This document shows, one piece after another, positions 35,135 to 45,885 of a stretch of 64,000 nucleotides of DNA. How positions within the stretch are numbered: the first letter of the stretch is position 1; each line of letters starts with the position of its first letter. Origin of the DNA: Selaginella moellendorffii (lineage: Eukaryota; Streptophyta; Lycopodiopsida; Selaginellales; Selaginellaceae); assembly GCF_000143415.4 (NCBI RefSeq), contig NW_003314298.1, positions 127,561 through 191,560 on the forward strand, given 5' to 3'. The notes beneath the pieces are model-generated. The model worked only from the letters and a program-made list of their open reading frames with translations. It was not told the origin of the DNA and did no database searches. The translations under genes were made by a program, and so were the position numbers.

Positions 35135-36075
35135 GAAACGAGCTAAGAGGTATAATCAACGATAAAAGAAAGGCTAGAGGCGATCAAGAATTCGTGTTAA
35201 AACTCTCAACGTTTGAAGACACCACGCTCTTTCTTTTCGATTGCAAAAGGGAACCAGTGACACAGTCAAGCTAAGATGATATGCTCAAACAACTCAAACA
35301 AGCAAAGTGCAAAACAACGGGCCAAGGAATTCTCAACGCGAAAGGAAACCACCGACGTGGACAACGCTGTGTGAATACTAACAAAACTAATGATCATTGG
35401 AAGTTGAGTTTCACGTTGCCAGGTTTGCGTGTGTTTCGATTTGTTCTAATTTCTTGTCATGAAGAAGCCAAGTGACATGCTGGTGCTGTCAACGACGATA
35501 AGAAAAACGCCATGTCACAGCGTGTGCCAAGAAGAAAAATGCTACTAGATTGGAGAGATTTTGTGTCAACGTTTTGGAGAGATTGTCAGCGCTTTGAGTT
35601 ATATTCTTGCTGCGCTCAACGCAAAGACCTGGGAGCTGAGAAACAACATCATGATCCTTGACCGGCCCGGTCCACTCTCGCCACCTCGCAAGGTAAGTTC
35701 GTTTAGGGCTTTTCTTTGAAACAGGAAGACAAGAAAGCGAAGCTGCTTGCAACGAGTTAAAAGAGGTATGCTCTAGAATGATCAACGATAAAAGATAGGC
35801 TAGAGGCGATCAAGGATTTGTGTTGAAATACTCAACGTTTGAAAACACCAGCACTGCTCTTTCTTTTCTATTGCAGGGTAAAGAAGATGCTATGCTCAAC
35901 TCAAAAAGGAGCCAGTGAAAGTTGATATGCTCAATCAAACAACTCAAATGAGCTAAGTGCAAAACAACGGTTCAAGGAACTGTCAAGAATACAAACAAAA
36001 CCAACGATTATTGAAAGTTGTTGTCAGGTTTGTGTGTGTTTCAAATTGTTCTAATTTCTTGTCATGAAAACACAA
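35135..36075. repeat. Direct repeat pair of about 320 bp
   Basis: Segment 35148-35465 recurs at 35770-36075. Shared runs include ATCAACGATAAAAGA, GGCTAGAGGCGATCAAG, CTCAACGTTTGAA, GTGCAAAACAACGG, TTGTTCTAATTTCTTGTCAT and others, with small indels and a short extra segment in copy 2. Both copies are in the same orientation, about 610 bp apart. The segment between them contains a further dispersed repeat. No coding capacity is seen. Confidence 0.75.
35515..35652 (+). repeat. Dispersed repeat, copy 1
   Basis: The stretch GCCAAGAAGAAAAATGCTAC...GGGAGCTGAG recurs inverted at 57325-57430. The two share CCAAGAAGAAAAATGCTACT and AGATTGGAG, GCGCTTTGAGT, TTCTTGCTGCGCTCAAC and AAGACCTGGGAGCTGAGA. Copy 1 has an extra internal segment of about 30 bp. 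The family is unknown and too short to classify. Confidence 0.65.
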
Positions 36076-36179
36076 GTGACGTGGTGGTGGTGCTCGACCA
36101 CGATAAAAACTGCAACATAGGATCGCTACCTCCATTCTTAAGGTATCTTTTCGGTTCCATAGCAAAGACTTTGCTTTAC

Positions 36180-39100
36180 TAAGTTTAGAGGGTGTTCACC
36201 CTTAGTACATCTCTTTAGCATTTTTTACTGTGGGTTTTATCCACGGCCCAACTTTGTGACCTTCCCATGGGTCTCTTATAGAGACTACTTTCTTTGGACT
36301 CACTATATCATCGCATTGACATAGTTCATTTCCTTTATGTGTTCTTCCCACTTGGTCACCTTGACCAAGCCATACTATCATCAATAGTTCAAATCAACAC
36401 TTTGAATTAAGAACTTTATTCCTTAACCTCACAAGGACTTTGTCCTTGTTTTAGGCATAAGATCACATAGTGATCTAACCTTGGCACCTTAACAGTTTGG
36501 CTAATAGGTATTAGGTCTTCCAGACCTTTAAGTTGTTCACCATGAACCTGGGGGCATCCCCCAACTTGGTGGTGCACCCAAGCTAACCCTTCTGGCCAAG
36601 GGTCCATAGCAACTGAGACTGGGTATCCCCATCTCATTCACCACATCCTTGGTGCCACTTGCACCAAAGTGTTTAAGTTAGATATGTTGAGCTTTCACAC
36701 TAAGCAATCTAACTGTGCATCATGACTTTGGGGCATCCCCCGCTTGGCAGTGTGCCCAAGCTAGTCTCCTTACTAAAAGTCCATAACCACCGAAAAATGA
36801 GTGTCCTTATATTCCAAACCATCACCTCGCCCTAGTGAGTTGGGACTTGAACCCAAGCACTAGAGGGTTGGGACTTGAACCCAACCTCTGTATATACATC
36901 TATGGATGGCATCACACAGGATGCATGGCGTGGTTCCCCATGCTAGTGCACCAACTTATATTTAAAGCACGTTATAAATCACAACTTAAGAACCTAGTTC
37001 CTCCGCATTGCCAAGTCTTCTCACTTGACAAGTTTATGATTATGCATGGACTCCTCCATGCTTGGCCCCATGGGCCACCCCTTTTGAAGTTGGCACCTTT
37101 AACTAGGGGATTTGTTCCCTTAACTTGCCAATCTCACTTAACAAGTCATCTTACCAATGTAACATGGTTTCATGCATAAGCGTGAAAGTCCTTGACCATC
37201 GAGTTTCGTTCAAAGCCATCCTTTTGAATACTCGGGAACTACTTCCCCAACCTTGATAGCATTGCCTTATGGCAAGCTTCAAGATCACGCTTTTGTTGCG
37301 CTATTCTGATTTCGCGCATTCTATGAACCATTTACACTTGGCTTTCTAGGTACTAAGCTACCTAGAATTGTCTTTGGGAACCTTGAAGAAACTCTATCCC
37401 TTAGCTTGCTAAAGCCTCTCATTTCGCAAGCTTTCTAATTGTTATATAGTCTAATATGGACAATTCTATGCTTTAAACTCTCTATAGCACCACAGTTGCT
37501 AGTAATAGCATGCTCGAGCACCCATTTGATTCTCCACTCTTAACTGACATAACCACTCTTGGTTATGCCCTTCAAATCCTATAGTTTGGTTCTATCCCTT
37601 TACTACTTGTTTTTTGCCTCACACATTTCCTTTGCTTATTCGCCTCCAAACTAAGAGGATAGTTTTGCACTTTCTACCATGCATTAGCAAGTATTCTTAG
37701 GGATGAACCTACCTGATAGCCTACGAAGTGGTTCCTCAATCTAGGTATGTTCACCTTATAATCCCATACACCAGGATTAACATTGCTTCTTATAGGCTTT
37801 TATATGCCCATCATTAGCCTTGCCAAAATTTTATTTTTGGCTTTATTCAATTCGGGTAGACGGTGTTCTCTCGTTTCCGCAACCTTGGACGTTTGGATAG
37901 CACCTTCTATTTATCATTCTTAGTCCCATGGGCCTTATCTATTGCCTTCACAACACCAAACACCACCTTTTGGTGTTCGGGTGTCCCAATGATGGCCTCT
38001 TTAATGATGAGCATTCCCTTTTACAACATACTTACTATATCGCAACATAAGTAATTTATCCCCCATAAAGGTATATTTAACTTTTTTATGCCATTAAGAA
38101 GTTTTGGGTAGTTATCTTCTATCAATTTAACCAATTATTTTGCACCTTTTGCTTAATTGCCTCATAGTTGTCAAGTTTTACAACTCATTGTTAGTGCTTC
38201 CACACCTCCATCATTATCTGGGCCACCATACTTTAACTATATCCCATTCCCATTTCCATTAGGATTCCTTTGGGAAGGGGTTCTCGTGAACCGCCAACTT
38301 GACCTCAAGGCATCATGCCTTAGCACATTCGGTGTTTCCACACCATTGGCTCCACGAGCCTACCTTTATAACACTTCTTACTTGTGTTTAGGTCCTTGCC
38401 AAGACCAATAAAATTCTTTCTCATACCAATTATCTGTTAGCACTGCACCATAGAGTTTACACACAACTTTATGTCAAAGTTATTTTCTTTTGGGAACACA
38501 TTTCCCATGACTTTAGTATAGCACATTCTGCCATCAATGAGATACCTATTATTCTCATACTTGGATCTTATGATCCTCCCCATCCTCCGTGGGGCACCAC
38601 ACACCTCAGTCCAAATGTTTTTACCAATCCCTTAAGACCATTCCTTAACTCTACTTGAGTCATCTAGCATTTTTTTACTTTACTAATTCAATGACTCATA
38701 AGGTCCTATTTTTTAGGTGCCAACTCGCTAGAATACAACTTCGTGTATTCATGTCCTACTCATAAGAACCATCTTTGCAAATGTTACTCCAACACTTGGT
38801 TGTTTTCCATTCTCTGTGGGCTACCTTTTACCCCTTAGGACTATCCGTCCATATGATGAGAATACCCCCTCATCCTCTGAGCACACCTTGGGTTTGTTCT
38901 AGCATTTATAAAAGATAGCGCCGGCTACCATTTTAAGGACTCGTGTCCTCATCCATATTTGACCTCTCACGATCATTAATTCCAGTCTCAAATTCATGAG
39001 CGCCAACCTCACTATATGAGGATAATCTTGTGACTCCTTTATTGTTTTTGGAGTCCCTATCTTTCCCATGATCCCAACTATAGTTGTTTACCACAACTAC

Positions 39101-39385
39101 ATTAGCTAGTTTGCTAAGTCAAATACTCATCTGGATCACATCCTCAACTCTCTAAAGAAAACCTTATACTATTCCTAAAATCCCAAAGTCGTTCCATTAT
39201 TGGCCCTTTTCTATCCACCACCTCGCCTACAAGTTCACACATAAACTGTAGTGGAGAGCCATGTCTTCCCAACCTACTACTCCTCAAAGATAGGCCCACT
39301 CCAAGGACCTTCCAATGCCAACACTAGTAGTGATATACTTGAGCACTAATAAAAGTCGGACTAAGGAACAATTCTAATACCAAAT
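36180..39385 (-). mobile_element. Presumed internal region of a coding-empty LTR element
   Basis: About 3.2 kb without any frame longer than about 115 codons and with a strand-biased, C/T-rich plus strand. On the minus strand it directly follows the LTR ending at 39386. The first bases are ATTTGGTATTAGAATTG, similar at 9 of 12 positions to the initiator-Met tRNA primer site TGGTATCAGAGC. That makes this the interior of a non-autonomous LTR element read leftwards. No gag, protease, RT or integrase motif could be found. No second LTR is visible near 36180, so the far end is truncated or unrecognised. Confidence 0.5.
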
Positions 39386-40962
39386 TGTAAGCGACTAAAT
39401 TTTCCATTCTACTTTAGTCAATTATCCACACCTTTGATCACTTGAAGGAGTCTCACTCACAACCTTCATAAGTCCTATTCCGGATTTGGGACTTGCTAGC
39501 CCCAAGAATGACATCCTTGCGACTCAACCTTTGCACTTGGTCCAAGTGCTCCACGTGTCCAGTCCCATGACCAACACCCCAAGGTACCATTAACATATCA
39601 GCCCATTACACTAAGGCCATACCCCTTCACCTTGGTCACACCGGTGGCTAACACCATCTATATCACAGTCCCGTCTCTCAAAGACTAAACCATCCGTCCA
39701 CAAGTGATTATCCTAGATCCACTCCTTAGCATCCTTAGAATGCCTACAGACATTAGGAATAACCTTCCCCAATATCCCTTTTTCGGTCCCCACCAAGTCC
39801 CTTTCTGTCCATGGTTGTGTTTGCCAACACTACCTCTGGATCAAGGCCCACAGGCCCGACCACTGAGTCTTACTGTCCTCTGGGACTTCCTCACCACATG
39901 GCTATATCCTTGGTCACTACACTCGAGGACTACTCCTCTTCCTTTCCACAGTCTGGGACTTTGGAACAATATTTCGGAACACCATGGCCCTACACAAGCC
40001 TTGTGGGTACTCTCCCTACCTTCTGCCTTTGGGTGCTCTAGCCATGGGCCTAAGTGAGGTTCCGTTGAGCCATGTTAGATATCCAAGTAGGTAGTGCCAC
40101 CCATGCTTGGATTGGGAGCATTGACCATTCGATCTCCCGGGGGAACTAGAGTCGGCTCTTGAACACTTCACCAAGCTACCCCACTTGTCAGTCTATATTC
40201 ACTCTAGCCTTGGACTTCCCAATGGTTATCCCATCACCTAACAGCTGTGTACAACCTTCCTCGGCCAAACTGGCCTTTCCTAGCCAAACTGGCTCCATTG
40301 GGGTCCAACCCCCACACTCTCCCTACTATACTTTTGGAACCCCCTACAGCCCGCCCCCCCCTGGGGGACGATTGCTTTGAGGTTTCACCCAATAGCCTGT
40401 ATTAGTATTCGAACTCGAACTCGAACTCAGACTCAGACTCGGACTCGGACTCAATCTCAATCTCGGTCTCAGTCTCGGTTCCATCTCGAACTCCATCTTG
40501 GGTTCATCGGACTCCATCTCAGGTCCATCTCAGACTCCATCTCATGCTCCATCTCGAACTCCATCTCGAACTCCATCTCAGACTCCATCTCGAGTCCATC
40601 TTGGACTCCATCTCGGGTGTATCTCGAACTCCATCTCAAGTCCATCTCGGACTCCATCTCAAGTCTATCTCAAACTCCATCTCGGGTCCATCTTGGGTCC
40701 ATTTTGGACTCCGTCTCAAACTCCTTCTCGGACACTTCCACGTGTCATATGTTGGTCCTCTTGTGTTTCTTTTTTAGAGACTCACTTATTGCTCACTTTG
40801 TGCTTGTTTCTCAAGCACATTGTTAAGAGTTCCACTTTTACTCTTGACCTTTCAAGTTGGAGTTTTTAATCTAAACGTGTTATGCTCATTTGGCTTTCGC
40901 TTCAGCCACTACCACGTGACACCCTTTTGGCTCCATTTTGAGGCTTAAGGATTTGTGTCTCA
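39386..40962 (-). mobile_element. LTR copy A (about 1.58 kb, TG...CA)
   Basis: On minus it begins TGAGACACAAATCC and ends AGTCGCTTACA. Near-identical stretches occur at 53883-55546 and 58178-59847 on plus, so all three are copies of one LTR family. It includes two adjoining tandem blocks: 10-12-bp units (TCCATCTCGGAC-like, 40480-40730) and 6-bp units (GACTCG/GACTCA-like, 40405-40470). The neighbouring primer-site-like sequence on its low-coordinate side marks it as a 5' LTR. Frames inside the tandem blocks are repeat artefacts. Confidence 0.75.
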
Positions 40963-41357
40963 CAACCTTATTTCCACCAATGTGAGTGTATGGAATGGAA
41001 TACAAAAAATGTGCATATCAATTAGCCTAAAAACCCTAGTTTATATACAAGAGTGAGCAGTCCAGATTCAAACCAATCCTACGGCTACCAAAATCCCACT
41101 ACGCTAATATTAGTATATGGCATCATAGCTGTACACTTGGCTCTTACAATTTTAAGTTTGCTATCAATTTTAGAACTAGTATAAATTTTGGTGTGTAATG
41201 GATTTAGTTAATGTATGTAGTATTTTTATCATTGAAAAAATTAGTAGGAGGTTATATAATCTATAGTTTTGTTGATGGATATGAAATCCTTTTTTAAATG
41301 AAGCTAATAATTAATAATATCTTCAAAAATTACTCAATACTATTATACCTAATACTT
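40963..41357. other. AT-rich non-coding stretch
   Basis: No gene, RNA or repeat motif is recognised. It separates LTR copy A from the TA/TATG microsatellite. Confidence 0.4.
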
Positions 41358-41358
41358 A

Positions 41359-41443
<85 letters not shown>

Positions 41444-41453
41444 TGTATGTATA
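41358..41453. repeat. Compound (TA)n(TATG)n microsatellite
   Basis: About 28 TA dinucleotides (41362-41417) pass directly into about nine ATGT/TATG tetranucleotides (to 41450). It is a simple sequence repeat and likely to be length-variable. Confidence 0.9.
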
Positions 41454-41898
41454 TGTTAAAAATAGATAAATTCAATAGAAGATATATTAACTTAATTAAA
41501 AAATAAAATTCAGTTTTTTAGATATATTAATGTGTCTAAATAAATTAGCTTCTATGATACTTTGGACTTCCACAATAATAAAAATAAGCAAAATTTCATT
41601 CTATCTATAGCCACACATTTTATGTAATTTTTATTTAAAATATTTTTTCATTCATTATTAAGTTTCTATACATATTTTTATATACATATTTATATAGAAC
41701 TTTAACTCTAAATTGGGACGAAAGATTATAGATGCTTTCCAGGTGAGGTTGAAAGACGAAAGTTTCATCATATCTGTGAGAAAAACGTGAGCCCATCCAC
41801 TGCGCACAGATCCGCATAGGCAACGCAATATCTCCTACATCCAATGTCAAAACTGACCAATTTTTGGTGATCTGAAAACACAACCTATAGAGTGATAT
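41454..41898. other. AT-rich non-coding stretch
   Basis: No gene recognised. A minus frame of 82 codons (41635-41883) has no domain. Confidence 0.4.
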
Positions 41899-42285
41899 TC
41901 AAAAAGTTGCACCGCTGCCGAAAAATCTTAACGGAGATTGGCTCAAGGGCAAAGGCAGATTCGAGCTGTGGCATGCAAAACAGATGGGGAGTACCTCCAT
42001 GATGAAAAGGCACACAAACTTGAGCAGATCTAGAAAGACTGTAGTCTGCAAACCATGAAAAGCCGAACCATGATTCATTCCATCGCCAGATCTCTTCAAA
42101 GCAGCCATCATCATCGAATAGCTCCTAATTGAGACAAGGAGGCTAGTGAGTCCCCAACTCCCACCTTGAAACTCAAGAGCAGCCACCTTCCTCCCAGCTC
42201 TCCAACCAAAACCCTGCCCTGCCCTGTGCCCTTGAACAACAATATTGAAGCAGTCTCTCAAACAATCACTCTGCATCAGATTCAC
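41899..42285 (-). CDS. Hypothetical 128-residue frame, family unknown
   Basis: The frame starts MNLMQSDCLRDCFNIVVQGH and holds GFGWRAGRKVAALEFQGGSW, then SLLVSIRSYSMMMAALKR, with two hydrophobic stretches near residues 45-62 and 83-105. Composition is protein-like and GC is higher than in the flanks, which argues for once-coding DNA. I recognise no family. It could be one exon of a membrane protein or a gene relic caught in the repeat zone. Confidence 0.3.
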   Translation of the reverse strand: MNLMQSDCLRDCFNIVVQGHRAGQGFGWRAGRKVAALEFQGGSWGLTSLLVSIRSYSMMMAALKRSGDGMNHGSAFHGLQTTVFLDLLKFVCLFIMEVLPICFACHSSNLPLPLSQSPLRFFGSGATF

Positions 42286-42539
42286 ACAACACTATCAAAA
42301 CTTTGAGTACTATGTGGTCCTAATGTCTTTTAAACTTGGGAATTTTTTTTGAACCAAGATAATCATTCCATTGCATCATAGCTTTAATTGCATGATATCT
42401 TGAATTTGCCACACACAGGTTTTTAGCTGTAAGATCTGGCTTATTAATACAATTAAAGAATAGTTAAAAGTTAAATATAAACTATGTGCATATTATATTT
42501 TTCTCCTTTCGTTCATTTGAGATTTTGGTTGAGTGTCAT

Positions 42540-43330
42540 GATGTGCCAAGTGCTGTGCATCCAGGGATATTGAGAATGTATATGTTGGTGAAGAAGCATT
42601 TTTTTTTGCTTGGGATGAAGTCAGATATTGAGAAGTACATACGCGTGGTTGTTTAACCTGCCAGGAGGTCAAAGTTGATCATCAAAAACTTGCTAGCCTC
42701 TATCATATTTTATATATACCTGAGAATAAGTGGGATAGCATCTCGATAGACTTTATCACTGGTTTGCCCAAAATCTTTCGAAGAAATGATGTTATTTGGG
42801 TTGTTGTGGATCGTTTGATGAAGATGGCTCACTTCTTCCCTATGAAGACAATAATAAAAACTTCTAAACTTGCTTAGTTATTTGTAAACTAATTATTCAG
42901 TCTCTATGGTTTGCCGGATAACATTATGAGTGATCGGGATCTCAAGTTCACGTCCAAGTTTTGGCAATAGTTTTTGAGAAGCTAAAAACTAAGTTGAGCA
43001 TGAGTAGTGGTGAGCATCCACAATCTGATGGGCAGACAGAGCTTATGAATCAGCTATTAAAAGATATACTAAATTCTTTTATGGGAAATTTGACTCAATA
43101 GAGAGTATGGGAGAAATACTTATTTTTGCTTCAGTTTGTTCACAATAGCGTTCATCAATCAGCTATTGGCATATCTCCCTTTATAGAGATGTATGGCTAT
43201 GAGCATAGGTCTCCTGTTAGTTTGAATTTAGCTTTGGTTCAAGTACTTTATGTTTGTGATTTCTTAGAAGATATACAAGACAAACTTGAGTTAGCAAAAT
43301 TGAACATGAAACAAACTCAAGAGTGAGACA
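42540..43330 (+). mobile_element. Ty3/gypsy integrase remnant
   Basis: Plus-strand frames, broken by stops, read as a gypsy integrase: MKSDIEKYIRVVV and KVDHQKLAS of the zinc-binding end, then WDSISIDFITGLPKIF, VWVVVDRLMKMAHFFPMKT, GLPDNIMSDRDLKFTSKFW, SGEHPQSDGQTELMNQLL, and VHQSAIGISPFIEMYGYEHR. These match the order of the catalytic core. In-frame stops (for example near 42879 and 43100) make it inactive. No LTRs are attached. It is clearly diverged from the gypsy copy at the window end. Confidence 0.8.
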
Positions 43331-43796
43331 AAAGATTAGCTGATGAGCATTGTCATCATCAATAACCATGATAACCTCAATGGACTCATGAGGACCAACT
43401 TTTCAAACTGTACATAAGGACTAGCTTTTTCAGACTGTAGCATCTCTGTTCTGACCACACACACGTTGAAGCCATGAGAGCCATTAAAAAAGCTATGAAC
43501 AATGAATGAATAAGTTGAATTATCATATTTATATGAGTGTGTAGTGTCATTTTTATTTCACTTTTAAGGTTCACAAATTACACACTTTTAATTTCTATTC
43601 ATATCTATAGTGCTTAAGGAAACTGTTTGAAGGCAGCTAGGAAAAGCTCTTTGCAATACATTGACTCACTAGAATGAACAAACCAAGCTTGGGGATCCGG
43701 GAAGCGCTACTTTGGAAGGATGCCATCGAGAATTTCCCTAATCTCTCCCTTCTCTCTAATCTCGTGAGAGGCTAGCTTCGGTGTCGAGCGAAACTG
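43331..43796. other. Intergenic, non-coding
   Basis: No gene supported; minor open frames only. Confidence 0.35.
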
Positions 43797-44183
43797 ATGC
43801 TGTCCAAGTCCGAGTGTGTGGATCTCATCACTTCCGCAACCAATTCCTCGCAGGTGATCGATGCCCATTCCCGGATCGAGATCGCCCAGAAGCAAATGCT
43901 GCCTGGCGATTGCTGCGACCTCTCCAATCTCGTCATCCTTCAGTATGGCAAGCTGGGCAAGATCCAGCGCACGCGAGCAGTGTTTGACTCCATGGAGCGA
44001 CGCGATTGCCACTTGTGGGCATCTCGCCACTACCAAGGATCGAGGCAAGTTTACTGCTGCATGGTGGATTGCTTGGGGCGAGCTGGGTGTATGGAAGAGG
44101 TCGAGGAATTTGTGAGGAGCATGCCTTACAAGCCAGTTTCAGTGGATTGGATGTGCCTGCTGGGAGCAAAGTCTAGAAATTGA
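43797..44183 (+). pseudogene. PPR gene with central deletion
   Basis: A 128-codon frame joins a PPR N-terminal part (QVIDAHSRIEIAQKQMLPGD, NLVILQYGKLGKIQRTRAVF, DSMERRDCHLWAS) directly to a C-terminal part (QVYCCMVDCLGRAGCMEEVE, EFVRSMPYKPVSVDWMCLLG). In intact plant PPRs several hundred residues separate these blocks, so the middle has been deleted. It is either a pseudogene or, less likely, a very short PPR protein. Confidence 0.7.
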
Positions 44184-44449
44184 GGACAAAGATCTCATGG
44201 TGTTGTGCTAGAACAAGCTTTAAGTGTAGATTCTAGGAATTCTTTTGCCTATTTGCCTATGTTCTACTAGCAAATAGTAGCAATTTTGTTTGAAACTAGA
44301 GTGAGTGTAGATTCTGTGTCCTCGTGATTAAAGAGGGTATTCCATCATGTATGATTAAAGAGAAAATTCTTTGCTCATTTCCAATGGTCGCTTGGTAAAG
44401 TACAAGAGCCAGCTTTTGAACTACATAAATTTAGGGTTCTTGGAGGTCA
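44184..44449. other. Short non-coding gap
   Basis: No feature is recognised between the PPR pseudogene and the MOT1-type pseudogene. Confidence 0.3.
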
Positions 44450-45740
44450 GTGGTGCCCATCCATGGAGGAAGAGGGGCGAGCGGGAGGAGCGGTGGATTC
44501 TCCAGTGATGGCACAGGGCTGCGCGGAAATCTCCAGGGCAGGCGGCCATGGCAGGAGCTCAGCGGCTCGCTGGGCGACCTGGGCACATTCCTCTCGTCAA
44601 TGGCATGGATCTTGGTACGTCTCTCATCGCCACGGGCATCTACAGCATTCTCACCAGCGTGCTCTTTGGCGTGCCGATGCCTGTCCAGCCCATGAAATCC
44701 ATCGCGGCTGTGGCCTTCACCGAATCCAAGCATCTCAGTGTGGATGAGATCATGGCCGCGGGGATCACTGTGTCTGCGATCGTGTTTGTGCTTGGAATCA
44801 CGGGCTTGATCACGGGTCGTGGCTTGGATCGTGCCATTGCCGGTGGTTCGTGGCATCCAGCTTGCGCATGGGCTCTCTTTCGCGGTCAAGGCTGTCAAGT
44901 ACGTGATGAAGGATCAAAATCTCTCTAGGGACAAGGCAATGGGTGATCGACCATGGCTGGGCTTGGATGGAATTCTCCTCGCAGTGGTTTGCTTCGCATT
45001 CATCGTGCTGGTGAATGGATCCGGCGAGGGCTACGAGTACTTCACCGTGAAAAACATCAAGCGAGATTGTCAAAGCTCGTGAAGTTTTTCCAGAGGATCC
45101 CGACTGCCTTGGCAGTGTTCGTGCTCGGGATCCTCCTGGCGTTCGTGAGGAGGCCACACATTCTCAAGGAGCTCCAGTTTGGCCCGGCCACGCCACGGAT
45201 CGCTCGAAGCTCTTCTCACGACTGGAAGACGGGGTTTGTGAGAGCCGCCATCCCGCAGCTCCCTCTCACCATCCTCAACTCGGTGGTGGCGGTTTGCAAG
45301 CTCTCGAGCGATCTCTTCCCAGCCAAGAAGGACGCCGTGACTCCGACCAAAGTCTCGGGGGCTGCTGGTTTGGAGCTCTCCTGGTTTGCCATGGCGCTGG
45401 AGGACCTGGCCGGGCAGTATCGTTTCGGAGCCACGAGTGGGGTGGCGGTGGCAAGCTTGTGCTGGGGCTGGGGGGCTCACTGGTGAGAATTCTCCCAGCT
45501 TTTCCAGTGGGACTGCTGGGGATCTTGCTGCTCTTCTCCGGGGTGGAGCTGGCGATGGCGTGCCGGGATCAAACTAGTAGGAGGGACTTGTTTGTGATGC
45601 TCTGCTGCATTGCCATCTCGCAGGGATCCAATCTCGCAGTGGGATGTGTTTGTGCCATACTCTTGTATGTGCTGCTCCAGGCGAGAGAGATGGATTGTTG
45701 GGCGATTGCAAGCTCTTGGTCGCGAGGTTCCTCAATGTAA
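44450..45740 (+). pseudogene. MOT1-type molybdate transporter pseudogene
   Basis: Successive frames cover nearly the whole of a plant MOT1 (sulfate-transporter-like molybdate carrier): ELSGSLGDLGTFL, then LVNGMDLGTSLIATGIYSIL, FGVPMPVQPMKSIAAVAFTE, MAAGITVSAIVFVLGITGLI. After a shift come VVRGIQLAHGLSFAVKAVKY and GDRPWLGLDGILLAVVCF. After another shift come FQRIPTALAVFVLGILLAFV, IPQLPLTILNSVVAVCKLSS and GCWFGALLVCHGAGG, then LGLGGSLVRILPAFPVGLLG and SGVELAMACRD. Frame changes near 44592, 44820, 45065, 45330 and 45430 cannot be explained by introns, since consecutive family residues abut. In plants MOT1 imports molybdate for the molybdenum cofactor. Either a young pseudogene, given few substitutions, or a copy with sequencing indels. 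Confidence 0.8.
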
Positions 45741-45784
45741 ATAAAGCTTTGAAAAGTTTGGGAGAACACCATGGTAACACACTT

Positions 45785-45885
45785 GCCTGAAACCACGTCC
45801 ATGCCATCTTCTTGAAAGCCTGCGAGGCCTGGCTACAACCACCGTTAGCGGCATATGAAGCCAGGGATGTCATCCGCAACAAAGA
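45785..45885 (-). pseudogene. Possible PPR motif fragment
   Basis: The minus strand reads MTSLASYAANGGCSQASQAF then KKMAWTWFQ, resembling the second half of a PPR motif (SLLAAYAxNGxxxEALxLFxKM). It is a single unit with no neighbours, so chance cannot be excluded. Confidence 0.35.

Noticed and set aside
40480-40740. Tandem units resembling a CRISPR array
   Set aside because: Units of 10-12 bp without unique spacers inside a plant LTR; not a CRISPR array.
40377-40826. Long frames on both strands rich in Ser/Pro/Thr or Met/Glu/Asp/Arg in the LTR repeat blocks (also 54031-54586 and 58314-58917)
   Set aside because: They are translations of short tandem repeats with no stop in several frames; the same DNA is open on both strands, which real genes rarely show.
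44450-45740. MOT1 frame changes explained by introns
   Set aside because: Residues that are consecutive in the family abut across the shifts, so no room exists for introns.
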